The notes below the pieces were generated by a model, which was not told where the DNA came from, did not search any database, and saw only the letters and a list, made by a program, of their open reading frames with translations. This document shows, one piece after another, positions 1 through 11,570 of a stretch of 64,000 nt of DNA; within the stretch, counting starts at the first letter, position 1; the number at the start of each line of letters is the position of its first letter. Origin of the DNA: Ehretia macrophylla (lineage: Eukaryota > Streptophyta > Magnoliopsida > Boraginales > Ehretiaceae). The DNA is taken from assembly GCA_037974665.1 (NCBI GenBank), contig CM075765.1, forward strand, positions 60,290,247-60,354,246, written 5' to 3'. The position numbers and the translations under genes are program-made.

Positions 1-556
1 TTAAAAGACTATTCAGATTTTGGAGGACATATTGAGGGCATGTATGATGGATTTTGGAGGTACGTAGGAGAAGCATTTACCTTTGGCAGAATTTGCTTAT
101 AATAATAGTTATCAGGCAACAATTGGCATGGCTCCCTACGAGGCTCTGTATGGACGGAAGTGTAGGTCACCATTATATTAGGACAAGGTCGGAGAGATAA
201 AAGTCATTGACCTTACATTGATGCCGGAGTTGATAGAGAAGATGGAAAATGTCCAGTTGATTCGGAAAAGGATGCTCACGGCTCTAAGTAGACAAAAGAG
301 TTATGTCGATAAGAGAAGGCGAGACTTAGAATTTGTTGTTGGTGATCGGGTATTCTTGAAGTTGTCATCCCGGAGAGGGTTGATTAGACATAGAAAATGT
401 GGGAAATTAAGCCCGAGATATGTTGGGCCATTTACAATTGTGAAAAGAATTGACAAACTCGCATATCGGTTAGACCTACCCCCGAATCTCTCCAACATTC
501 ATAATGTGTTCCATGTTTCGATGTTTTGGAAATATCAACGAGACGTACATAAGTTA
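1..556 (+). pseudogene. Ty3/gypsy integrase C-terminal fragment
   Basis: This is the tail of a gypsy pol polyprotein and enters from outside the window. One frame reads from the last integrase catalytic-core residues, through [20 protein letters not shown] and the GKLSPRYVGPF (GPY/F) module, to FHVSMF. It would have inserted element cDNA into host DNA. Two tryptophan codons are now TAG (65-67 and 179-181). The remaining open stretch runs 218-562. The protein similarity stops at about 540-556, before the chromodomain-like tail seen in E1 and E3, and the sequence changes to AT-rich mitochondrial-type spacer. This is therefore a breakpoint between a retroelement and the NUMT. No LTR or polypurine tract follows. 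Confidence 0.85.
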
Positions 557-1700
557 ACATAGCTCCATGTATATGTTCTTTGGAGCTAGAACCAATCAAT
601 AGAATGAAATAAAATAATGGTAAGCCTAGGGTGAAGAACATGGCTCAAGAATGTCTATATAAAGCCCATCTCTTCTTCACTCAAAGAGGCAATGCACCCT
701 TTGACTTTATTTATAAAGAATGAATCTTTTGAAGTTATACGGACTTTTTAAAATAAAATGCCACGCTCCATGTGTCACGACATATGAAGCATTCTAATTG
801 AAGACTCTTTCAGACTTATTACAGTAAGGCCAATGCACTAGCCAGTCTGGTTGCAAACACGATGTGCTGTAAGCTAAGCTGTTCACCTTGTAGACGGAGG
901 AGATATAAAAAAGTGTGTCGTGCGTGATTCATAAGATTATATAATAGCACCAGTATATTATTTCACTTAGCCTCCCTATCCCCGCCCCTTACTCGTCTTT
1001 TGCAAGCTGTCATCCTGGATTTTTTTCCGTATACCGAGTTACCTTTCAATTATTAATTTTTTCCTCGGGCTATATAAAATAGAATGAAAAGCACAGGTGG
1101 AAGCACAAACAAAAGGAGAGAGGAAAAGTATAAAGTGCGGAAGAAGTATAGTGCTAGTCCTTACTGACACTTCTTTATAAAACTTTCATTTTTGAGTGCT
1201 TTCTTTGTTCTCTTATTTGGATTGAAAGAAAGAAAGAACTTCCCTTTTTTCCTTTCCCTATCGGTCGAGCATCTTCAAACCTCTTCTTTCTTTTTTATCC
1301 CTTCGACAAATTTCAGCCATGCCCAATGCCCCACTAGTTGAATAGGCGTAAGAAATCTAAGCTACCTGAAAAAAGGCAAGGTACGCCTTGGATTGAACTC
1401 GACGAATTGCGTTTTGCCAGAGGGATTTTTTTTTGAAAATTCTCTATTGGTAATTCAAAAATAGAAAGAATCAAAAAAAAAAAGTACATATAGAGAAAGG
1501 GGGCCCCAATATTTCGTCATTCAAGGAGAGGAGACTAGCCTCATTACTACCCACCGGGCGAGAAGTGCACCTAACCTACCTACCCACTCATCAATCACGG
1601 TGTTCAGCTGACTTGCACTGATAGACCCCTATTGTATTGGAATTAGGCGCCCATCTTTTTACTGTAGTCAATTAATCTCTTCCATGTTCGATTCTACTCT
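557..1700. other. NUMT spacer upstream of nad4
   Basis: No gene is visible. The composition (short purine runs, CTTTCTTTCTTT-like tracts, small GC-rich islands) resembles plant mitochondrial intergenic DNA, and the stretch leads directly into nad4 exon 1. Its left boundary is the end of the integrase fragment. No promoter motif could be assigned with confidence. Confidence 0.5.
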
Positions 1701-2161
1701 ATGCTAGAACATTTATGTGAATGCTATCCTGATCTAAGTGGTCCTATTCTGTGTCCCATGCTAGGAAGCATTACTCTTCTTTTCATTCCAAATTCAAGAA
1801 TACGACCGATACGATTGATTGGTCTGTGTGATTCTCTTATTACTTTTTTGTATCCCCTTGTTCTTCAGATACCATTCGATCCTTCTATGGCAAAATTTCA
1901 ATTTGTGGAAAGCCTTCCATGGTTTCCTTATGAAAACATCAATTTTTATTTGGGTATAGACAGTATCTCTTTATTCTTCATGATATTGACCACATTTCTG
2001 ATCCCTATTTGCATTTCAGTGGGTTGGTCTGGTATGAGAAGTTATGGGAAATAGTATATTACAACATCTCTAATTCGTGAATTTCTAATGATCGCTGTCT
2101 TATGTATGCTGGATCTTCTACCATTTTATGTTCTTCCTGAAAGTGTGCCAATCCCTATGTT
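1701..2161 (+). pseudogene. nad4: nad4 exon 1 (mitochondrial-derived, broken)
   Basis: nad4 encodes the antiporter-like, proton-pumping membrane subunit ND4 of respiratory complex I, acting in the inner mitochondrial membrane. The translation begins MLEHLCECYPDLSG and continues through RLIGLCDSLITFLYPLV, FQFVESLPWFPYENINFYLG and LIPICISVGWSGMRSYGK, recognisable as angiosperm ND4 from the start codon. The 461-bp length matches the exon 1 length I know for plant nad4. A TAG at 2052-2054 follows SYGK, where glutamate is usual, so the frame is broken. Homology continues past the stop to CCTATGT|T at 2161, where the group II intron begins. Many scattered substitutions are visible. This is a non-functional nuclear copy, not a transcribed mitochondrial exon. 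Confidence 0.93.
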
Positions 2162-3572
2162 GTACAGAGCTGAGCATCTTCTATTCACTGGGATAAAGCT
2201 TTTCCTCTGCAGGGGCCTTGTGCAGTAAACCCCTTACGGGTGGTCGTTCGTAAAGTAGTCCCCGCGAAGCTTTCGGGATTAGGGGTAGTCTTGTGTGTAA
2301 GCATAGCATTGCTGGTCGAACCCGGCTTACCCAACTAAGAAGAACTGAACTTGACAGGCACATCTTTTTCCTTTTGGGAGGGTACTCTAAGTATTGGGTA
2401 CCTCGTAGGACCTCGACCCGCCTACTCGGGTCTTGTATGGATATGACAGAAAGGGTGTTCCTAGGTGTGTGTAGGGGTTGTGTTTGTTTGCGAGAATGGA
2501 TTCCTCATCAAGTCAGTTTAGGGGGTGTGGACACACTTGCGCGAATTCGGGTAACGGCTACAAGGGAGAAATCAAAAGGAAAATGTACCCGACCAAGGAT
2601 GGACGTAAACTCGTAAGCTACCAAGGGTAGGGATAATTTTCCAAGTCTTATTGCAAAAGAAAAAATCCACCCCTCCATAGCAAGCAAGTTACTTCGTTTG
2701 TTGTCGCCGGGGAGCTCTTGGTGAGGAGACCTTAGGATAAGTTGTTAAAACAAACGGGAGGGGAAGATCGACCCGTTCAGTCAAATTCCGAAGAAACACT
2801 ATTGGCAGCAGGTGGAGACATTTTTTTGGCCCTTCAAAAGGAAATGCAGGTAGGGTGGAGCTCGGCAGAGGGTTCAAGAATAGGGTAGGGTCCTGTCCTT
2901 AAGATTCAGATAAGAAAAGAGTTCCAAACCTTTATGCCTGTATAAGTGTTGCACACAAGTTCCGGCCAAGATGATTGGGAAAGACCTATTTGAACCACTC
3001 ACATCACAGTAGTAGTAGCGTAAAGGCCGTAAGTCGGGGGGGGGGGGGTGGACATAACATAACGCTATTACTTTCACACCTCTCTCTCTTTATCGATAGA
3101 TAGAGGAGATCCACTACATGAGCAACCCGACTGTGCTTTACATGTGCTCTATAAGCCGTACTCTATCTTTCTTCCCAACGAGCCCATTTTTCTTTTGATT
3201 TGAAAGATGGGCCTTGCATTCAGTTCGAAAGGCATGGTTTTCAGTATATCTCCAAATAGGGCCCCTACTAGTCTGGCTAACTAGTGAGCGGTTCTTTCGG
3301 CCAAGAAGCAGGCCGAGCCCTACAAGCGGGCATCTCGCACAAGGCAAGCACCATTGTTCGCCACCACACGAGAAGCAAAAGATTCGAGAGTCCAGCCTGA
3401 AAACACATGCATAGATAGTGGTCTATTGCCAAGGCCAATGACGGAAGCTCAGGACGGAGTCGTATGAGGAGAAAGTCTCACGTACGGTTCTTTGAGTAGG
3501 GAGTGGCTACCTAGTGGAGCATCGACCAACCACCAACAATCAATTCAGCTTTGGGGCCACCCCTTACTCTAC
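2162..3572 (+). other. nad4 intron 1 (group II)
   Basis: This is a 1411-bp group II intron separating codons that rejoin as Met-Phe-Ile-Ile-Ile. The 5' end reads GTACAG where GTGCG is the group II consensus, so the donor has two changes. The 3' end reads ACTCTAC, ending in the expected AY. Domain V lies at about 3457-3495, a hairpin with the GAAA-like tip AGGAGAAAGTCTC and the conserved ACGTACGGTTC arm. Domain VI occupies the last ~70 bp. Retention of the intron shows that the nuclear copy came from DNA rather than spliced RNA. A 12-G run near 3037 and short ORFs inside have no recognisable coding meaning. Confidence 0.85.
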
Positions 3573-4087
3573 CATTATTATAGGGGTATGGGGTTTGAGA
3601 CTAAGAAAGATCAAGGCAACATATCAGTTTTTCCTTTATACTTTACTTGGATCTATTTTTATGCTATTAGCTATTCGGTTGATTCTTCTCCAAACAAGAA
3701 CAACCGATTTACAAATATCATTAACCACATAATTTAGTGAGCGGCACCAAATCTTTCTATGGATTGCTTCTTTCGCCTGTTTCGCTGTCAAAGTGCCTAT
3801 GGTACCAGTTCATATTTGGTTACTTGAAGCTCATGTAGAGGCACCTATGGCAGGATCCGTCATCTTCACAAGAATACCTTTAAAATTGGGAACCTATGGG
3901 TTTTTAAGATTTTCAATACCCATGTTTCCCGAAGTGACACTTTGTTCCACTCATTTCATTTATACTTTAAGTGCGATTGCTATAATATATACTTCCTCGA
4001 CCACTTTAAGACATATCGATCTTAAGAAGATCATTGTTTACTCCTTAGTAGCTCATATGATTCTGGTGACTATTGGTGTGTTTAGTC
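3573..4087 (+). pseudogene. nad4: nad4 exon 2 (broken)
   Basis: Exon 2 is 515 bp, the length I know for plant nad4 exon 2, and starts with the third base of a Phe codon. The product reads IIIGVWGLRLRKIKATYQFF, LLAIRLILLQTRTTDLQ, a stop, FSERHQIFLWIASFACFAVK, then VPMVPVHIWLLEAHVEAPMA and LKKIIVYSLVAHMILVTIGV. It covers the central transmembrane helices of ND4. The stop TAA at 3730-3732 replaces a Glu codon (a G-to-T change on this strand). HIWLPEAHVEAP is the usual antiporter-family motif, and here Pro is Leu. Homology ends at 4087, followed by GGGCGGCGGCC, a one-base variant of a GTGCG intron start. Confidence 0.93.
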
Positions 4088-4614
4088 GGGCGGCGGCCGT
4101 TAGGTCACCTATTTGGAGTTATGGACACACAAGGCCAAAACATGTTTGCTAGTCGTGCAACCCATCAACCTACTAGCAATGGGGGAGAAAACATAGCATG
4201 TCACAATAAAAGCTTGATTCGAGGCGTCAGCAAAACACTGCCGCCTGTTCCAAAAACAAAGACCCCTTATTGCCATGGGACCGGAGTGGAGGATAGCCCT
4301 ACGCATAGGCAAGAGCAGTACTGGCTCTACGAAGTCAGAATCAAATCTTTCTGTTGGCTTTCCAAATTCATTTGGGAATAAGAATTCAAGGGCGTGAAGC
4401 GAGTACTTATGTTGTTTCACCGGCTTCTTATTATGGCAGCTATGTTTTCGTGGTGAAAATGAACGAAAAGCGATATGAATGTGCTATTTCAAATCAATTG
4501 ATAGATAGTCTAATCTGTTCTGATGGATCGAAAAAGATAGAGAGGGAATATATCAAGAATAAGGGGAAATCTCCTATTTCTATCTATTGATGAGACAACT
4601 ATCTATTCTTGATC
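4088..4614 (+). other. nad4 intron 2, 5' portion
   Basis: This is the 5' part of the second group II intron. It begins GGGCGGCGGCC instead of GTGCG and runs without a gene up to the 5-bp target site TGATC at 4610-4614, where E1 is inserted. The intron resumes at 14008. ORFs on either strand here (for example 4354-4590) match nothing I recognise. Confidence 0.8.
4610..4614. repeat. Target-site duplication of E1, left copy (TGATC)
   Basis: TGATC immediately before the left LTR is repeated at 14003-14007 immediately after the right LTR. Five bases is the usual target duplication for Ty3/gypsy integrases. Confidence 0.9.
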
Positions 4615-6626
4615 TGTGAGACCCCATATTTTGCCTAACCTCGATTTGCGTATTTTACCTCGTTTTACGTGCTTTGACCTGTTTATGTGTTATATGAGTC
4701 ATAATGTGTTAGAAATGTGATTTATATTTCTAATACATGCTATATGTGCATTCATAAAATTTTCATCAAAATCAGAATCAGAAAGTTTATGGCCCGTTTT
4801 CGTGAATAGTATGTTGAGCACCTGTCTGCTAAAATTATTACAGGGATGTTCTAAAAGTTTTAAAACCTAGTTCTCGGGTATTAATAGACCTGTGTTTGAT
4901 TAAAATGGATTTGGAATCGGTTTTGGAATTTTAAAGGTTTTTATACTTTCTTTTGCAAGAAGAAGAGTTTTAAGCCGACTCGGGTGAAAATATTTTAATG
5001 TAAAACTCTTTGTCACCTAAAATATAATGTCTAAAATTAATTTAGGTGTCAATTTAATAGTTGAGTAAGAAATAGTCAATAAATGAATTAAAAGACTAGA
5101 AATAATTAAAAGACTAAATAAAACTACTTTGACTTTCTTTTAATTTGTTTGACATTTACTTAATATGCATCAACACACACTTGCAAAGCACAAAAACACC
5201 ATCACACACACACATATGGCCGAGAGACATTAGAGAGAAAAAGAGAAAGAATTTCAAGGTTTTCAAAGGCAATTTTTCATTAGAACTTGCAATCCAAGGC
5301 CAATTTCCATAAACCAAATCTTGATTCCACCTTTTGAGCATCCATTGAGCATCTTTCTAGCTTCAAAACACATCAAAGGTGAGAGCAAAATTCTAGATCT
5401 CAAAATGTCATTTTTATGTTTTTGCGTATAATTGCATTTTGAACAGTTAGAAAGTGAATTGATGTTATATTATTGGTCAGTGCATGCTAAGGATCGTTTA
5501 TATGAGTTTATATGAGATTTGAACCGTTTTAGCATGAAATTTTGTTTTCGGGTATTAAAAGTTGACTTATTAGCTATTTGGTGATTATTTTGAGTTGTAG
5601 CGGTTGGAATCGATTTTCATCAATTTGCAAAAGTTTGTTAAATATGGGGTAGTGTCGTTGTAATGCCGAAATTTTGATTGTGATGTTGGTGCAAAAATCC
5701 AAAATTTTCAACCTAGGTGCATGAGAGTTTACGGCTGTTGGGTTTGAGTTGGATGTTGTTTGGTTGGTTTCCGAGGGGGTTAATGTATTTGATTCAGTGA
5801 GTGAGTGATAGGAACTGGTTTGGAGTTGTTTGGATTAGTAGAATGTAAGTTATGATTATTAGAAGTTTAGGTTGTCTTTCTTTAAAATGTTGTTATATGC
5901 TTTTAAATGATCGGGTGGTGTTTGAGTGATTGAATTATGACTAGTTGATGGTTAGATTAAAGTTTGGTTACGTGTCCAATGCATGTTAAGTTAGGTGGCC
6001 TACTTTGTCATCTAACTTAGTTGTTTAGTTGTTAATTGATTAATTGATGTTGGGTTGTTGTAATGTTGTTAATTGATTGATGCATTATTGATTATTGATT
6101 ATTGAATATTGATTATTGATGAACTGGGAGATAGTCAACGGAAAAGGTTATCTTCCTGTGATTGACTGTTTATTATTATTGCTAAGTCTTGATATGCGTG
6201 GATGAGTCTTATGTGCAGGAGTCATTGCCATGAGATTATTTTTAGTTGTTGTAAAACAATGTATTGTATAACATATCTTAATATAAAGACATATGCATGA
6301 TGATTTAGTAGTCTTTATTTTGATCATGATTAGATTACTAAGTTGGTTATAACCTATTTTGAATTGTACGTATAGCCTATGTACTAAGTCGGAACGGAGG
6401 CGTATAACTATGAATGGGTTGTTGAAGTAATGATTATTGTATACTATGGTTATGTTGTATGTTGTTAATTTAATTGAGGAGTTGATTGTTGAATGGTTAT
6501 AGAGTTAGTTGTATGATATTCTTAAGAGTTGGTTTTGAGCCTCGGTGTCTTAATTACTGTCATTATACTGACGAAATTCCGTTGCGTCCTGCCTGATTGT
6601 AGATGGGGTCGAGTTCGGGCGTGACA
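4615..6626 (+). repeat. E1 5' LTR (internally deleted)
   Basis: This LTR is 2012 bp, from TGTGAGACCCC to GGGCGTGACA. It is about 420 bp shorter than the 3' LTR. The missing segment corresponds to about 13150-13570 of the 3' LTR, and the junction lies in GATATGCGTGGATGAG near 6195. It keeps a splice-donor-like AAAG|GTGAGAG at 5375-5384 but lost the matching acceptor. The leader contains CACACACATATGGCCGAGAG near 5205. Confidence 0.92.
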
Positions 6627-6631
6627 TTAAG

Positions 6632-6644
6632 TGGTATCAGAGCA
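6632..6644 (+). promoter_or_regulatory. E1 primer binding site (initiator tRNA-Met type)
   Basis: TGGTATCAGAGCA, five bases after the LTR, is the standard plant retrotransposon site complementary to the 3' end of initiator tRNA-Met, where minus-strand cDNA synthesis is primed. Confidence 0.92.
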
Positions 6645-6835
6645 CATGCTAGCTGTCAGCCGAGGTATTCTCAGAATGTGGGTAATGGTCTTAGCACAAA
6701 AGTATGTGATCAATTTGTTTATGTGATTGATACTTAAGTGATTTATGTGTTTTATGTGAATTGTTGTTTATTTGCTAATAATTGTCTATAGCCTATCTAT
6801 GTGTTATAACCTGTGCTAACTCTTTGATTAGTAGA

Positions 6836-8104
6836 ATGACAAGGAGACCGAGAACGAGAAGTAGACAGGAAGCAGTTGGCGAGGTTCCGGGGAATGTGGC
6901 ACTTGGTCGAGAAAGGAGTGATGATCATTTTGAATCAGCCATGGATTGGATTGCAGAGGTTTTGGCAGGTCAGGCACAGTTGCTAGCAGGGTAGGCTGCC
7001 AAAGCTCAGACTTTGTATGCACAGTTACTGAACGTATAGGGTGGATACCACGGGCGTAGTACACTCAAGGAGTTCTTGGAGTACTATCCACCGAGATTTC
7101 AAAGGGAACCAGATGATCGGAAAGCTGAGGCATGGATTAGTAAAGTGTAGAAAATATTTGGCCCTATGGATTATACTAATGAAAGAAAGGTCACCTTTGT
7201 TGTTTATTTGTTTGATGATGAGGCAGAGGAGTGGTGGCGCACGGTGAAATCTAGTTAGGAGACCCAGTGTATTCCGTATGTCTGGGATACCTTTTTGAGA
7301 GCTTTTCGGGTGAAGTATGTCTCGAGGATTGCACGGGAGAGGAGAGAGGTTGAGTTTGAGTCTCTAGTTCAGGGGGATGCTTCAATGGCTCAGTATGAGG
7401 CCACATTTACTAGACTATCCCGGTATGCACCGGAGTTTGTGGCTGACGAGGAGCGCAAGAGTCGTAGGTTTGTGTTGGGTTTGAGGCCCGACATTCAGAA
7501 TGCGATGGCCCTGAATCAGTATGATATACTTACTGAGGCCTTTGATACAGCTTCTAGGTTAGAGAAGAGAAAGAGGGAACAGATCGGACCATGTCAGCCT
7601 AGCAAGAGGCCCTTTCAGCCGCAGGGTCAGTAGGGTATGTATAGATCATCGGTACAACATGGTGGTTATAGGCCTGCAGTGCAGCAGGGTTCTTTCAGAC
7701 CGCAGGGTCAGCAGGGCTACTATCAACCTCAGTTTTAGCAAGGGTCTTATTAGGCTCAACCGCAGTTTAGGCCGGCCCAGTCTCAGGGTCCATATAGGCC
7801 TAGTGTTGTGAGACCTCAGCAGCAGGCTAGTACAGCTGCTTTCTCGGGTTCTGGTTCTTCTAGGGGCAGTGGAAGTATTTCATCACCGTAGTGTAATTAC
7901 TGCAAGCGTCAGGGCTATGTAAAGGCCGATTACTGGGCGAAGGCAGGAACATGTTCGGGTTGCGGCAGCAATCAGCATTGGGTGAAGGATTGCTATAGAT
8001 ATCGAGGAACTGAGGGTCGGGCAGTGACCTAGGGTTATTAGGGTTGACCTACTGGTGGTGCACCTCAGCAGCAGCGGGTTCAGGCTCGGGCCTACACAGT
8101 TGAT
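6836..8104 (+). pseudogene. E1 gag (nucleocapsid polyprotein), decayed
   Basis: Gag would package element RNA in cytoplasmic particles. The start is taken as MTRRPRTRSRQ at 6836, about 190 bp after the primer site. Recognisable parts are EFLEYYPPRFQREPDDRKAE, DDEAEEWWRTVKSS, and the capsid core of the retrotransposon gag family from 7295, including LVQGDASMAQYEATFTRLSR and SRRFVLGLRPDIQNAM. A Q/P/G-rich linker and a degenerate double zinc knuckle at about 7890-7995 follow. In the first knuckle H has become Y and the last C has become Y. Stops lie at 6992, 7037, 7148, 7256, 7631, 7736, 7751, 7889, 8030, 8039 and 8045. Most are TAG in contexts where relatives have CAG. E2 reads VTQGYQGRP with intact codons where E1 has three stops (8030-8047). 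Confidence 0.88.
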
Positions 8105-11100
8105 TTGGAGGAGATGCCTGAGGAGACTGCAGTGGTGGAAGGTAACTTCCTTATACTTGATCAACTTGTTAAAGTGTTGATTGATTCTGGTGCTACGCAT
8201 TCTTTCATTACTCCTGCTTGTGTGCAACGTGTTAATTTGCAACCTGAAAGACTGCCTTATATGGTTGAGATTAGTACATCTTTGACTAATAAGTATGCAA
8301 CTGGTTTAGTATGTAAGGATTGTAAAATACATGTTAAGGGGTATAATTTTCCTTCGGACCTTATCTTATTTCTTATCCGGGGGTATGATGTTATCTTGGG
8401 TATGGATTGACTTTCTAAGTATGATGCCCAGTTAAACTATAGAACGAATGTAGTACGGTTTCGGTTGCCAAACTAGCCAGTGGTAGAGGTAGTAGGGAAC
8501 CGGGGTGCTAAGACGAGTTTTGTTATCTCAGCAACTAAAGCTGTTAAGTTGGTGAGTAAGGGGTATTCGGGTTATCTAGCTTATTTGATCAACAAGCCAT
8601 CTGATAAGTTATAGCTGGATGAAGTCCCTATTATTCGGGAATATCCCAATGAATTTCCCGAGGAGTTGCTAGGGTTACCGCCAGAGAAGGATTTAGAGTT
8701 TATAATCAATCTTATTCCCGGTACTCAACCTATTTCTAAATTAGCGTACCGGATAGCACCAGCTGAGTTAAAGTAGTTGAAAAATCAATTGTATGAGTTG
8801 TTAGAGAAGGGGTTCATTCAGCAAAGTTCTTCACCTTGGGGAGTTCCTGTTTTATTTGTAAAGAAGAAGGATGGTACCTTGAGATTATGCATTGACTATT
8901 GTGGTTTGAATCAAGTGACCATCAAGAACAAGTATCCCTTGCCATTGATTGACGAGTTGTTTGATCAACTTCATGGAGCCAAAGTCTACTCTAAGTTTGA
9001 CTTGAGGCAGAGGCATTATCAGCTTCGGATTTGCACGGAGGATGTTCCGAAGTCTGCCTTCAAGACTCGGTACGGGCATTATGAGTTTGTAGTTATGCCC
9101 TTTGGATTGACTAATGCACCGGCCGCATTTATGGACCTTATGCATTGGATTTTTCAGCCGTATTTGGATCAGTTCGTGGTGATCTTTATTGATGATATCT
9201 TGGTTTATTCTAAGTCTGAATCGGAGCACGAGCAACATCTACGGCTTGTCTTACAGAAGCTGCAGGAGCATCAGTTATTTGCGAAGTTCAATAAATGTGA
9301 ATTTTGACTACAACGCATATCTTTTCTTGGCCATGTTATCACACAGGGCAGTGTTTCTGTAGATCCCACTAAGATTGAAGTGGTGATGTCTTGGAAATGG
9401 CCAGAGAATGTTTCGGAGGTTCGTAGCTTTCTTGGCTTGGTGGGTTATTATCGTAGGTTTGTCAAGGACTTTTCTAAGATTGCCAGACCACTTTCTAAGT
9501 TAACTCAGAAACAGACTAGCTTTGTTTTGGGATGAGAAATGTGAGAGTGGGTTTCAGGAGTTGAAAAAGAGATTGACTACCGCTCCAGTACTTGCTCTAC
9601 CAAAGAGGACCGATAATATGGTTATCTACAGTGATGCATCCAAGGAGAGCTTGGGATGTGTACTTATGCAAAATGGTCGGGTAATTGCCTATGCTTCTAT
9701 GAAGTTGAAACCGTATGAGGTGAATTATCCGACTCATGATCTTGAGTTGGCAGCTGTTGTTTTCGCACTAAAAAAGTGGCGTCATTATCTGTGCGGCAGT
9801 AAGTTTGAGATTTTCAGTGATCATAAGAGTCTTAAGTATTTGTTCTCATAGAAGGAGTTGAATTTGCATCAACGGAGGTGGATGGAACTTCTCGGAGACT
9901 ATAATTGTTCTATCAGCTATCTGCCTAGGAAGGCAAATGTTGTGGCAGACGCTCTTAGCCGTAAGGCGAGTGTTTCTTGTTTGGCTATCAAGAAGTGGGA
10001 GGTTCTTAAGGAATCCAGTTATTGGAGACCGGAGTTAACTTAGGTTGAGGTGATGTGTTCACATCTCCGTATTCAACCTTTATTGTTGTATCAGATCAAA
10101 GAAACTCAGCAACTTGATGTTAAACTTCAGAAGATCAAGGATCAGATCACGGATGATCAGTCTGACTTCCAATTACATGAGAATGGTATTCTTCAGTTTC
10201 GGAATATGGTTTGTGTTCCCGATGAACCGGGCTTGAGGCGAGGTATTCTGGAGGAGGCTCATAATTCTAAGTACACCATTCATCCTGGTGGAAACAAGAT
10301 GTATCAGGATTTGAAGCAATATTACTGGTGGAATAATATGAAGAGGGAAGTTGCTCAGTTTGTATCTAGATGTTTGACTTGTCAGCGAGTGAAAGTCGAG
10401 CATCAATGACCTGCAGATTTGCTTCAGCCGTTGGCTATACCAGAGTAGAAATGGGAGCATATTACGATGGACTTCGTTACTGGTTTGCCTAGAACACTAG
10501 AGGTAATGATGCAGTTTGGGTTGTCGTGGATCGTTTGACGAAGACAACTCACTTTATTTCGATGAGGATGAGAGATAAAGTTACAAAGTTGACGGATCTT
10601 TATTTGGATCAGATTGTTAGACTTCATGGAATTCCATCTAGTATTGTCTCAGATTGAGATCCTCGATTTACTTCTCGCTTGTGGGAGAAACTTCAGGAGA
10701 CTTTGGGTACTCAGCTTAATTTCAGTACAGCGTATCATCCACAGACCGACTGTCAGTCCGAGAGAACTATTCAGATTCTGTAGGATATGCTCAGGCTTGT
10801 GTTCTGGACTTCAGGAAGAATTGGGAGAAACATCTACCACTTGCCGAGTTTTCCTATAACAATAGTTATCATGCTACTATTGGGATGGCACCTTTTGCAG
10901 CTCTTTATAGCAGTAAGTGTCATTCACCTTTGTATTAGGATGAAGTAAGGGAGATGAAGACTATTGATCTGACTATTATGCTAGAGCTTCTAGAGAAGAC
11001 TGAGAATGTTCAGTTGATCAAGCAGAAAATGCTTATAGCGTAGAGCAGATTCAAGAGTTATGCTGATAAGCGTCGTCGGGACTTGGAGTTTACAGTCGAA

Positions 11101-11546
11101 GATTAGGTTTTCTGGAGATTGTCTCATCGTAAGGGGTTTGCTCGATATGGTAAAGGTGAAAAGCTTAGTCCAAGGTTTGTAGGGCCGTTTGAGATTACCG
11201 GCAGAGTTGGCAAGTTGGCATATTCGTTGGCTTTATCGGAGAATTTCTCTAATGTTCATGATGTCTTTCACGTGTCTAATTTGCGGAAGTATAATCCGGA
11301 TCCTTCACATATTCTAGAGCCAGAACCGTTACAACTTCGTGAGAATCTGACTTATGATGAGAGGCCGATTCATATTCTTGATCAGATGGAACGGGAACTG
11401 AGATCGAAGAAGATTCCGATGGTCAAAGTGTTGTGAAAGCATTATGGTATTGAGGAGGCTACTTGGGAGAGACGAGATCAGATGCAACAGCAGTACCTAG
11501 ATCTTTTCCGTTCAGCACGTAAGAATTTCAGGGATGAAATTTCTTT
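8105..11546 (+). pseudogene. E1 pol: protease, RT, RNase H, integrase, decayed
   Basis: The domains are in gypsy order. Aspartic protease: VKVLIDSGATHSFITP at about 8170-8215. Reverse transcriptase: [26 protein letters not shown] and the catalytic [10 protein letters not shown] (8777-9307). RNase [35 protein letters not shown] and [10 protein letters not shown] (9522-9851). Integrase: HHCC finger HNSKYTIHP...CLTCQ (10050-10409), broken catalytic core, then KLSPRFVGPFEITGRVGKLA and a chromodomain-like end (11119 to about 11510). Breaks include TGA or TAG at 8408, 8474, 8612, 8774, 9305, 9849, 10041, 10407 and 10446, plus frameshifts near 9515 and near 10500. In the FDLRxGYHQ motif the Gly is Arg. 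It could not encode a working polyprotein. Confidence 0.9.
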
Positions 11547-11570
11547 AAGGGGGGGGGGAGGGAGAGAAAA
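11547..11570 (+). promoter_or_regulatory. E1 polypurine tract
   Basis: A run of 24 purines (AAGG, G-run, GGAGGGAGAGAAAA style) directly abuts the 3' LTR. It is the expected primer for plus-strand DNA synthesis. Confidence 0.9.

Noticed and set aside
3037..3048. G-run as a regulatory quadruplex
   Set aside because: It is a single homopolymer run inside a decayed intron, with no paired G-tracts.
6061..6125. ATTGATTATTG tandem-like stretch (also 13020-13070) as a replication origin or CRISPR-like array
   Set aside because: It is a short low-complexity part of the E1 LTR, with no regular spacers.
8885..9238. Antisense ORFs across RT regions (also 45505-45699, 46548-46919, 47008-47307, 36667-37017)
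   Set aside because: They are shadows of real pol or gag frames on the other strand.
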